Notes under the pieces: model-generated
Told to the model about the DNA's origin: nothing
The model's database searches: none
Seen by the model: only the letters and a program-made list of their open reading frames with translations
Shown here: in pieces, positions 56,955 through 64,000 of the stretch
Layout: each line of letters starts with the position of its first letter
Position numbering within the stretch: position 1 is the first letter of the stretch
Made by a program: the position numbers and the translations under genes
Origin: Deltaproteobacteria bacterium
GTDB taxonomy: Bacteria; SAR324; JACQKK01
DNA: 64,000 bases
NCBI GenBank assembly: GCA_029858505.1
Contig: JAOUEW010000005.1
Location: forward strand, 62,001 to 126,000
Direction: 5' to 3'

Positions 56955-57551
56955 TTACTTGGCGATGTAGAGCAGCGGGAACACGATCAACCACACCATG
57001 TCCACAAAGTGCCAGTAGATTCCGGCGGTTTCCACCCGTTGCAGCTGCTCGCCCCGTTTGGCCGTGCGGGCCACCAGGGTGAGGGCAATAATGCCCACCA
57101 CAATGTGAGAACCGTGGATACCGGTGATCAGGTAGTAATAGGCCCAGAACACGCTCTTGTGGATGGTCAATCCCGCGCTAATTTCATGGGAATATTCAAA
57201 ACCCTTGATCACCAAGAACGCCAAGCCCAAAGCCACCGTAATCATGATGTTTTTGGCGGCCGAAGCACCGTCTTTGCGTTGGGCATCGGCGTGAGCCATC
57301 ACCACGAACAAGTCGCTGGTCAGCAGGATAATGGCGTTGATAAATCCAATGGTGGTTGCAGTGTGGTGCGCTTCCTCGGCCCATTCGGGATGAGCCAAGC
57401 GGCCCATCATATAGGACACAAGCAGTCCGCCGAAGATCAACACCTCACCGCCCAGCAGGAACCACATGGCCAGCCGCGAGGAGGGAATGCCCGTGTTAGA
57501 ACGGGTAATCACCCCAGTAGCGGTTCGCATATCGTTGGTCAAAGCCGACAT
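56955..57551 (-). CDS. coxC: Cytochrome c oxidase subunit III
   Basis: From ATG 57551 (MSALTNDMRTATG) the protein has 198 residues and five membrane segments: AMWFLLGGEVLIFGGLLVSYM with the conserved Glu, INAIILLTSDLFVVMAH, ALGLAFLVIKGFEYSHE, YLITGIHGSHIVVGIIAL and TAGIYWHFVDMVWLIVFPLLY. The closing AGIYWHFVDMVW is the classical subunit III signature. This is the main CoxC, directly after coxA; the copy at 55803 is more divergent. Confidence 0.92.
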   Translation of the reverse strand: MSALTNDMRTATGVITRSNTGIPSSRLAMWFLLGGEVLIFGGLLVSYMMGRLAHPEWAEEAHHTATTIGFINAIILLTSDLFVVMAHADAQRKDGASAAKNIMITVALGLAFLVIKGFEYSHEISAGLTIHKSVFWAYYYLITGIHGSHIVVGIIALTLVARTAKRGEQLQRVETAGIYWHFVDMVWLIVFPLLYIAK

Positions 57552-57696
57552 AATGTTTCTCCGGTGAATGAATGAACGTTCCAAATAGATTTCACGGCTT
57601 GCACTGTCCCGCCCCCGTTTCCGGGGAAGGGGGCGGGTGCCGGGGGTTTCCCCGCACCCGCCTTTCTTCAACAAAATTCAAACAACCAACAACCCG

Positions 57697-59388
57697 TTAC
57701 TGAATCCACTGGGGAGAGAAGTCCTCCTTGGCACCAGGCACGGAGTACTCGTGGGGCCCACGATACACAGTGAGCACCTTGTCGAAGTTTCCGTGGGGCG
57801 GGGGAGAAGCAGCGGCCCACTCCAGGGTGGTGGCGTTGTAAGGGTTGGCGGTGGCTTTCGGACCGCTGGCCCAGCTGCGGAAGAAGTTCAGCAGGAAGAC
57901 CAACTGCGTAGCCAACAAGCCCAGCAAGCAGATGGTGGCAATCACGTTCAGGTTATGCTGAGCGGGAGTGTTCATCTCATCCCAAGCTTTGTAGTCGTAA
58001 ATCCGCCGGTGTTGGCCGTTCAGCCCCGTGATGAACAGGGGGATGAAAATGCCGTTGAAGAACACCACCGTCAGCATCCAGTGCAGTTTGCCCAAACCTT
58101 CGTTCAGATGGCGCCCGAACCATTTGGGGAACCAGAAGGTGATGGCGGCAAAGGCGCCGAAGAAGGTGGCGGGGAACAGGGTGTAATGGAAGTGAGCCAC
58201 CACGAAGTAGTTATCGTGGAAGTAGATGTCGGAAGCGGAGGTTCCCAGGTGGATGCCGGTAATACCGCCCACCAGGAATTCTGCCACGCCCGAGATGGCC
58301 CACAGCATGGGTACCGTGAAGCGGATGGAACCGCCGTACAGAGAAAGGATCAACGCGAACAGCATCACGCCGAAAGGAATGGAGATGATGATGGTCGTGA
58401 TGGTGAAGTAGTTGGCCATGCGGGGATCAATCCCGGCTTGGAACTGGTGGTGAGCCCACACGATGAAGCTGAGGGCACCCAAGAACAGGGTGAAGTACAC
58501 CACGATACGGTAGCCAAAGAACGGCTTGCGGGCAAACACCGGAATGATGTCGGCGAAAAAGCCCAGGGCCGGCAGCAACACCACGTACACTTCGGGGTGG
58601 CCAAAGAACCAGAACAAATGCTGGAACAAGACCGGGTCACCACCCAATTCAGGGTTGAAGAATCCGGTACCGACCATCCGGTCCGACAGCATCATGATCG
58701 CGCCCGCCACCAGGGGGCCCACCGACAGGGCGAACACCAAGCTGGCAATGTTGATCATCCACAGGCTCATGGGCATTTGGAACAGACCCATGCCCTTGGT
58801 GCGCAAGTTCAAGGTGGTGGTCATGAAGTTGATCCCGCCCAACAGGAAGGAAGCAAACTCCAAGGCCACGGCCAGAATCCACAGGTTACCGCCCCAGTAC
58901 ACCCCGCCGTTGTGCATTTCCACAACGCCGTCCACGATTTTGGAGGAGTTCAGGGGGGGATAGAACGTCCAGGCGCCAGAAGCCGAACCGCCCGGCACAA
59001 AGAACGAGGCGATCAGGATAATGGCGGACAGCAGGAAGATTTGATACGACAAGCGGTTCAACCGAGGGAACGCCATGTCGTCCGCGCCAATCATCAACGG
59101 GATCAAAAAGTTCCCGAAGGCGGCAATCAAGGTGGGCATCGCCACCCAGAAGATCATCACGGTTCCATGCATGGTAACCATGGAGTTATACAGACCACCG
59201 TCCACGTCGCCCACCAGGGGCACCGGGGCGTCGGCCCAGGCCAGTTTCATGCGGAACACGTAGGCCAAAAAGCCACCCACGCAGGCCATGAACATGGCGG
59301 TCAACAGGTACTGCAGACCAATGTTTTTATGATCGAGCGGGAAAATGTATTTTTCCGTGAACGTCGGCTCATGATGAGAGCTACCCAT
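57697..59388 (-). CDS. coxA: Cytochrome c oxidase subunit I, K-channel variant
   Basis: The catalytic heme-copper subunit. The AAGGAGG site five bases before ATG 59388 fixes the start (563 residues, 12 membrane segments). Heme and CuB ligands are present: MHGTVMIFW, FGHPEVYVVLLP (with the cross-linked Tyr and the D-channel Glu), WAHHQF and VVAHFHYTLF; GADDMAFPRLN retains the D-channel Asp and Asn. The K-channel segment reads SIPFGVMLFAL where A-type oxidases have PTGxKVF, so both Thr and Lys are replaced. Preceded by coxB, followed by coxC. Confidence 0.95.
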   Translation of the reverse strand: MGSSHHEPTFTEKYIFPLDHKNIGLQYLLTAMFMACVGGFLAYVFRMKLAWADAPVPLVGDVDGGLYNSMVTMHGTVMIFWVAMPTLIAAFGNFLIPLMIGADDMAFPRLNRLSYQIFLLSAIILIASFFVPGGSASGAWTFYPPLNSSKIVDGVVEMHNGGVYWGGNLWILAVALEFASFLLGGINFMTTTLNLRTKGMGLFQMPMSLWMINIASLVFALSVGPLVAGAIMMLSDRMVGTGFFNPELGGDPVLFQHLFWFFGHPEVYVVLLPALGFFADIIPVFARKPFFGYRIVVYFTLFLGALSFIVWAHHQFQAGIDPRMANYFTITTIIISIPFGVMLFALILSLYGGSIRFTVPMLWAISGVAEFLVGGITGIHLGTSASDIYFHDNYFVVAHFHYTLFPATFFGAFAAITFWFPKWFGRHLNEGLGKLHWMLTVVFFNGIFIPLFITGLNGQHRRIYDYKAWDEMNTPAQHNLNVIATICLLGLLATQLVFLLNFFRSWASGPKATANPYNATTLEWAAASPPPHGNFDKVLTVYRGPHEYSVPGAKEDFSPQWIQ

Positions 59389-59465
59389 TTTCACCTCCTT
59401 CGATGAATCTCAATTGGGAGCAAAGTTAAACAATCACGTGAAACTGAACAAGTATTGCGCCTGGC

Positions 59466-60209
59466 TTAGTGGGCGGCGTTGTGGGCCACCACCACCCCTT
59501 TGGGGGCGCTGTCGGCTTTGGTCACGCCTTTGGCTTTCACCCACTTGTCGTAATCGTCAGGGGTGTGAACCACCAAGCGTCCGGCCATGTCGCCATGACC
59601 GCGGCCGCAAATTTCGGCGCAAGCCAAGTCGTAGGTGCCAGGTTTCACCGCCTCGAACCAGCCCTTGTAGGTCCGGCCGGGGATGATGTCCATCGTCACC
59701 CGCAAAGCGTTGATTTTGAACGAATGCAGCACATCCTCAGAGTTGAGGCTGTAAATGGTTTTGGTACCCGTGCGAACGTGAAGCTTGGGAGCCCCATTGG
59801 CCGAATCGGAATACTCACCGGCATCGTTAAACATTTCGGTGGTCACGTTTCCGGCTTTGGTTTTGTGGGTAAACACCCAGGTCCACTGCTTGGCCAACAC
59901 GCCCACCTGGTCGCCCTCGGCGGGAATTTGCATTTTAATCGTGTTCCACAGCGGCACGTTGCGGATGTCAATCATGAAGTCAAACATGGTAATGGCTGCC
60001 ACGATTCCCAACAGAACGCCCACTTGCTTGCCGGTGTTGCCGGCAATGTATTGGGCCTTCACGCCAGGCTTGGCTTTGAACATCAGCGAAAAGCCGATGA
60101 TCATGGCCATGGCCGCCAAAAACCACAAACCAACCACAACGGTGATGAATTCCATCAGACCGTCAAGATCTTGAAACGTTCCTACGTTTTCAGGCAATGT
60201 ACCCCACAT
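59466..60209 (-). CDS. coxB: Cytochrome c oxidase subunit II
   Basis: Accepts electrons from cytochrome c through the binuclear CuA centre in the periplasm. From ATG 60209 (MWGTLPENVG) the 247-residue protein has two membrane helices (LMEFITVVVGLWFLAAMAMII and VGVLLGIVAAITMFDFMI), QWTWVF, and CuA ligands in SEDVLHSFKI and CAEICGRGHGDM. There is no fused cytochrome c domain. No lipobox precursor. The first large gene of the oxidase operon; 77 bases before coxA. Confidence 0.95.
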   Translation of the reverse strand: MWGTLPENVGTFQDLDGLMEFITVVVGLWFLAAMAMIIGFSLMFKAKPGVKAQYIAGNTGKQVGVLLGIVAAITMFDFMIDIRNVPLWNTIKMQIPAEGDQVGVLAKQWTWVFTHKTKAGNVTTEMFNDAGEYSDSANGAPKLHVRTGTKTIYSLNSEDVLHSFKINALRVTMDIIPGRTYKGWFEAVKPGTYDLACAEICGRGHGDMAGRLVVHTPDDYDKWVKAKGVTKADSAPKGVVVAHNAAH

Positions 60210-60534
60210 CGCGTACCTCCTTCTCATGTCGGGTTTAGAATCAATGCAGCCTCGGGGCCTGTCCGGTTTCCGCTGCATCTTGCCAAGGCCCGCGGCCCGT
60301 GGGGCCCGGCATCGGCAAGAGGGTTAGGCAGTGAAAAACCCGGTCTGGCGTTACCGCCAGCCTGAACCGTCCCCTAGGGGCGGGTCAGGGCACCCAGACT
60401 GCGAGAAAACGATCACAACGGCACTAACACAACAAAACCGCTCGTTTGAAACGTGTTGAGCATCCAACCAATTTCCCGGCCGATGCGGTCTGCCGGCATT
60501 TCCTTTGGACGGAAGGGTTTCTGGTGGAAACCGG
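60210..60534. promoter_or_regulatory. Region upstream of coxB
   Basis: The 325 bases hold no good ORF. A small hairpin (ctggcg ttac cgccag) lies near 60345. A promoter for coxBACD is expected here, unless transcription starts before the small membrane protein gene at 60756. Confidence 0.45.
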
Positions 60535-60756
60535 TTATTGATTCCAAAGGGTGAAAAAATACCCCATCAACATCAACGGGGCGGCCATCCATCCCAATTC
60601 CGAGCCAAATTCGGCCCAGCCCTGGGCGGTGGAAGCCCTGCCGGGGGTTTGTTTCCCTTGGGCCCTCACCATTTCCACCCAGCACCCGCCGTACACCAAC
60701 AAACAAATTCCCAGGGAAACCAGAAACACAACCTGGACATCCGTGGTGGGGTGCAT
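60535..60756 (-). CDS. Small two-helix membrane protein upstream of coxB
   Basis: From ATG 60756 (MHPTTDVQVVFLV) the 73-residue protein has helices VVFLVSLGICLLVYGGCWVEM and WMAAPLMLMGYFFTLW. It is on the same strand as the oxidase operon, 326 bases before coxB. It may be an oxidase assembly or accessory peptide by location only. The track's longer start crosses the upstream gap. Confidence 0.6.
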   Translation of the reverse strand: MHPTTDVQVVFLVSLGICLLVYGGCWVEMVRAQGKQTPGRASTAQGWAEFGSELGWMAAPLMLMGYFFTLWNQ

Positions 60757-61035
60757 GCGTTTGCCTTTTCGGTGAGCATTGTTCTGGCTTTTCAGCCTGT
60801 TATCTAAACGATTCGCTTTGAATTCAGGGGAAATATTCACCCTTTCGCCCAGAATTTGGCGTTCCCCCCATATCAGGGGAAAACCCAGCAAATCGTTTTA
60901 TGGCCAACGAATACTTATGCGTCAAATGGGGAATATGTCAACCCCTTTTCCCCGGTTTTTTCATAATTTTTTCAAAATTTGGAATAGATAGCCCATTGGA
61001 ATACAAAAGAAAGATTCCTGTCCTAGGCCAAAAAG
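60757..61035. other. AT-rich gap between HEAT-repeat gene and the oxidase region
   Basis: About 280 bases with an AT-rich core (cataattttttcaaaatttg at 60962). No ORF or repeat element I can support; likely holds a terminator/promoter junction. Confidence 0.4.
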
Positions 61036-62103
61036 TTATGGAGACAGGGGCTTTGAGGGGCTGGCTGTCTGATTGCTTTCTAGCTTTTTCAGGGCTTCTC
61101 CGGCATACAATTTTACCCGCACCGACTCGGAATGGAGGGCAAAGTAACCCAGGGCCTTGGCCGCCTCTTCCCCTCCAACTTCTCCCAGGGCCTTCACAGC
61201 CGCCACCCGCACCACCAAGTCCCGGTCCGACCGCACGGTCCGCACCAGCAAATTCACCGCTTTTTTGGTTTTTCGCACCCCCAGAGCGGTGGCCGCCGCC
61301 GCCCGCACCGCCGGGTTGCGATCGTTGGTCAGGGTGGCCATTAAAATGGCATCGGCGCTGTCGCTCCCCACGGCGGAAAGGCTTTGGGCCGCCTCCACCC
61401 GCACCACCTCTGAGGTGTCTTTCTCCAGGGCTTGGTTTAAGGCGGCCTGGGCCTGGGCGTGGGGCTTGGAATATTTTAACCGCCCCAGGGACCAGGCCAC
61501 CTTGCGGCGCACCTCTACCCGCCCCTCGGCCAGCAGGGCCTGGGCCAGCACGTCGCCGCTTTGTTCACGGGCGGTGCGCCCCAGGCTGTCGGCGGCGGCC
61601 AGCCGGGTCTCCCAGTCGCTGTCTTGCAACAAAGCTTCCCACAGGGGCGGGTCGGCTTTTTCCCCCTCCAGCTTCCCCAGGGCCCGGGCCGCCGCCCGGC
61701 GCACGGTTTCTCGGGGGTCTTCCTTCAGGGCCCGGGCCAAGGGGGCTGCCCCTTCGGCCTTGCCCAGCCGCCCCAGGGCCTCGGCGGCATACACCCGCAC
61801 AAACTCACCGGGGTCTTCTCCCAGGGCCATGGCCAAGGTCTCCCCACCCTGGGGGTCGCCCAATTCTCCCAGGTTGCGGGCAGCCTGTTCCCGAATCCGG
61901 TCGGTCTCGCCATATTTCAGCTGCTTCACGCAGTCTGGGGCGCGTTCGCACCCCGTGCCCCGCGCTTGGAGAGAAGCCTCCCCCAGCAGCATTCCCCCGG
62001 CCACTCCCAGGCACGCCACCACAAGCCCCTTCCATGGTGTTCCCCATGACCTCCCCCGCACCCGTTGGGCTGCCACCAGTAACGTCCACTTTTGTCTGTT
62101 CAC
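61036..62103 (-). CDS. Exported HEAT-repeat protein
   Basis: The start is taken as GTG 62103, which has AAGGAG nine bases upstream; the product is 355 residues. A signal-like segment (LVVACLGVAGGMLLGEASLQA) is followed by about nine HEAT/PBS-lyase-type repeats of 31 residues, each of the pattern VRxxAAxALGxLG (VRVYAAEALGRLG, VRRAAARALGKLE, VRVEAAQSLSAVG, VRAAAATALGVRK). Such solenoids bind proteins. No catalytic residues. It lies just upstream of the oxidase operon on the same strand but separated by a gap. Confidence 0.86.
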   Translation of the reverse strand: MNRQKWTLLVAAQRVRGRSWGTPWKGLVVACLGVAGGMLLGEASLQARGTGCERAPDCVKQLKYGETDRIREQAARNLGELGDPQGGETLAMALGEDPGEFVRVYAAEALGRLGKAEGAAPLARALKEDPRETVRRAAARALGKLEGEKADPPLWEALLQDSDWETRLAAADSLGRTAREQSGDVLAQALLAEGRVEVRRKVAWSLGRLKYSKPHAQAQAALNQALEKDTSEVVRVEAAQSLSAVGSDSADAILMATLTNDRNPAVRAAAATALGVRKTKKAVNLLVRTVRSDRDLVVRVAAVKALGEVGGEEAAKALGYFALHSESVRVKLYAGEALKKLESNQTASPSKPLSP

Positions 62104-62702
62104 CCGTATATCTCCTTGGCCAAAGAACTTTGCCCTTGAAAGCATTGCTCTTGGAAGCGTTACCCTTGGAATACGACGTTTCGAAAAGGATGACATACAA
62201 ACTCAACGCATCTTAAAAAATAGACGGCCGGAAAGAAAGGGAAAGAAGGGGCAGGGAAGGGAGAACCGCTGTTTGATTGGGATGCTTCGCCCCCCACACC
62301 CCCTCTTCACACCAAAAACCCAGGCTATCCCCAGGTCTCAGGGGAAAATTGGGGAGACAGGGTAAGGGGAAGGGAGAAGAAAGAGCACAGGAGCAGAAAG
62401 AGAAAACGATTTGGACGAACCACAAAACCACCCCCGGCCCAGGGGAAACCCGGAGAAATCCCTGTGGTATTTATTTAAGGATTATGTTCAAACCAAGGAT
62501 TGCATGTTGGATTCTTTTTATGATAACTTGATGGGAATGAGACTCTTTCTTGGTTGTTCGTTTTCTTCCTTCGCTTCGCTTGCTCTTCGCTAGGGCTCCT
62601 TCTCATTTCAACCGGCAACGCTAAAGGCTTTTCCCCTGGGGGGGAAGTCTGCCTGCGGAACAATGCCAACGTATTCCATTCGGGCAAACAAGGGGACATG
62701 GC
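62104..62702. other. Long intergenic region before the sensor kinase gene
   Basis: Almost 600 bases between divergent genes with no ORF I trust. It includes a purine-rich block (62222-62265), a pair of imperfect inverted tracts near 62325-62370 (ccccaggtctcaggggaaaa and ttggggagacagggtaaggg), and an AT-rich block at 62465-62525 that may carry the kinase promoter. Confidence 0.5.
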
Positions 62703-63941
62703 GTGGAACAAACCATTCTGGTGGTGGATGATGAGCAGGTGAACCGGGTGTTGATGGGCAAAATCCTTTCTCCCTCTTATACGGCGCTGCGCTATGCCGC
62801 CGACGGGGAGGAAGCCCTGGCCATCTGCCGCCGGGAACCGGTGGACTTGGTGGTGTCGGACTTGTACATGGCCCCCATGGACGGGGTGACCTTCTTGAAG
62901 AACCTGCGGCAAGAAGGCCTGAACCCGGCCTTTCTGGTGCTCACCTCTCAGGCCGACCAAAGCCAAGCCCTGGATTTAACCCGCCAATACGGAATTGCTG
63001 GGTATTTGATCAAGCCCATCACCAACGCTCAACAGTTTTTGTTCCATGTGAACACCGCCCTGGAAAAAAAGCGGCTGGAACAACTGGCGGAAGACCTGAT
63101 GAAACAGGTTCAAGCACACAACCTGCAACTGGAACAGCGGGTGGCGGAACGGACCGCTGAGTTGGTGGAAAAAAACCTAGCCCTGGAGCGGCTGTCGAAA
63201 TTCCGGGGGGATGTGTTGAACATTCTGGGGCACGAGCTGAACACCCCCCTGGCCCTGCTGCAAGGGTACTTTTCCATGAAGCCCTCGGCAGACCCCGCCC
63301 AGGCCGCCCGCCGAGAGCGGATCATCCAGGGCTCCATTTTCCGCATTCAGCAGCTGGTGGACCAGGGGCTCACCAACTTAAGGGCCGGGGTAGACAACCC
63401 CCACTTTCATCTTTCGCTGAAACCCGTGGACCCCCTGGCCCTGGCCCAAAGCGTGGTGGAGCGGCTGAACGGGCTGCTGGCCCCCCGGAACCTGCACATT
63501 GACTTCGACCCGCCGCCACCGCCCTCTAGTCTGTCTCAATGGGACGCCCAACGGGTGGAAAGCGTGATGGAAGAGCTGCTGGTCAACGCCGTGCGGGCCA
63601 CCCCCGATGGTGGAAAAATCAGCCTGGTCATGAAAACCCAGGGGGGGGAAGGTTGTTTGCTCACCGGGGGGCAAGAAAAAATCTGCCTGTTCGTGGAAAA
63701 CCAGGGCACCCCCCTTACCCCCCAACAGGCCGAAACCATCTTTCAGCCCTTCGTGACCCTGGGGGACCCCAGCCATCACGGCAGCGGGTTATTGACCCAG
63801 GGGGCCCATGGCAGCGGGCTGGGGCTTTCGGCCTCGCGCATCTGGGCGGAACTGCACGGGGGAAAACTGGCGGGGGGCCCCCTGCCGGATGGCTCCGGCA
63901 ATCGGTTTTCGCTGTGTCTGCCCAACCAGCCGGTTCGATAG
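62703..63941 (+). CDS. Receiver-histidine kinase hybrid protein
   Basis: The 412-residue protein starts at GTG 62703 (aaggggac upstream). Residues 1-120 are a receiver domain: ILVVDDEQVNRVL, phosphoacceptor Asp53 in LVVSDLYMAPMDG, Lys in YLIKPI. A coiled coil (about 120-165) leads to a HisKA domain with His177 in LNILGHELNTPLALLQG and an HATPase_c domain with N-box ELLVNAVRAT and GSGLGLSASRIWAEL. There is no membrane segment or PAS domain; input must come through the receiver from another kinase. No partner gene in the window. Confidence 0.92.
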   Translation: MEQTILVVDDEQVNRVLMGKILSPSYTALRYAADGEEALAICRREPVDLVVSDLYMAPMDGVTFLKNLRQEGLNPAFLVLTSQADQSQALDLTRQYGIAGYLIKPITNAQQFLFHVNTALEKKRLEQLAEDLMKQVQAHNLQLEQRVAERTAELVEKNLALERLSKFRGDVLNILGHELNTPLALLQGYFSMKPSADPAQAARRERIIQGSIFRIQQLVDQGLTNLRAGVDNPHFHLSLKPVDPLALAQSVVERLNGLLAPRNLHIDFDPPPPPSSLSQWDAQRVESVMEELLVNAVRATPDGGKISLVMKTQGGEGCLLTGGQEKICLFVENQGTPLTPQQAETIFQPFVTLGDPSHHGSGLLTQGAHGSGLGLSASRIWAELHGGKLAGGPLPDGSGNRFSLCLPNQPVR

Positions 63942-64000
63942 ATTATCGAACCTATCGCCGCCAGGGGGCGCACAGGGCCTCCCCCCCACCTCTCCCCCCT

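Noticed and set aside
57607-57660. Intrinsic terminator between coxA and coxC
   Set aside because: A strong hairpin (gcgggtgc/gcacccgc) exists but no T-run follows on the coding strand; it may only stabilise mRNA ends.
57637-59406. 589-codon plus-strand ORF
   Set aside because: Antisense to coxA; His/Gln/Gly-rich shadow frame without family features.

Overview
The window is GC-rich, densely packed bacterial chromosome. It carries lipid A synthesis (lpxK), outer-membrane lipoproteins, a lytic transglycosylase (mltA), rlpA and an aa3-type oxidase operon, so it comes from an aerobic Gram-negative bacterium of broadly proteobacterial type. No rRNA or tRNA is present to fix the lineage. The intergenic repeats, the Ala/Pro/Lys-rich exported peptides and the receiver-first sensor kinase would fit an environmental magnetococcal- or deltaproteobacteria-like genome, but that is a guess.

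Layout. 0.3-2.0 kb: tsaB-tsaD (tRNA t6A). 2.4-7.7 kb (minus): yceD-rpmF-fabD-fabG-acpP-fabF-gcvH, a fatty-acid cluster lacking the usual plsX-fabH. 7.9-9.2 kb: a half-size UPF0016 transporter with a His/Asp-rich exported peptide, then two tandem Ala/Pro/Lys-rich exported peptides. 9.3-13.4 kb: lpxK, an FG-GAP repeat protein and divergent mltA. 13.4-15.0 kb: an AT-rich island with a secreted unknown protein between two 232-bp coding direct repeats. 15.1-20.4 kb: aldo/keto reductase, znuABC, a GST and a standalone CZB protein. 20.5-28.5 kb: two divergent unknown genes, then mutS2, dut, a zinc-ribbon protein and a membrane protein. 28.7-34.0 kb: lipoprotein, metallo-beta-lactamase-fold hydrolase, an AbrB antitoxin with a truncated MazF-like toxin, a GT9 glycosyltransferase and a flippase-like membrane protein. 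34.1-40.0 kb: gltB-gltD. 40.5-46.6 kb: rlpA, a nuclease-like/nucleotidyltransferase pair, hemB, SAM hydrolase, GNAT and tatD. 46.7-50.3 kb: pyk, a Cys-cluster protein and thiC. 50.7-55.4 kb: parA-like, nusB, ligA, trkA. 55.6-60.8 kb: a cytochrome oxidase operon with two subunit III genes. 61.0-64.0 kb: HEAT-repeat protein and hybrid sensor kinase.

The core genes are mostly housekeeping. Accessory material is confined to intergenic insertions: a family of composite palindromic repeats of about 150 bp at seven loci, the AT-rich island near 14 kb, the AT-rich nuclease-like/MNT pair near 42 kb, and the broken toxin at 31.4 kb. The best candidates for something undescribed are the duplicated coding block flanking the AT-rich secreted gene, the PD-(D/E)XK-like/MNT operon, the His/Asp-rich peptide with half-size UPF0016 transporter, and an oxidase subunit I that lacks the K-channel lysine.

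Starts were moved inward from the ORF track wherever a Shine-Dalgarno sequence, an ATGA overlap or family alignment pointed to a later codon. Product calls are from reading motifs by eye; no database search was run.
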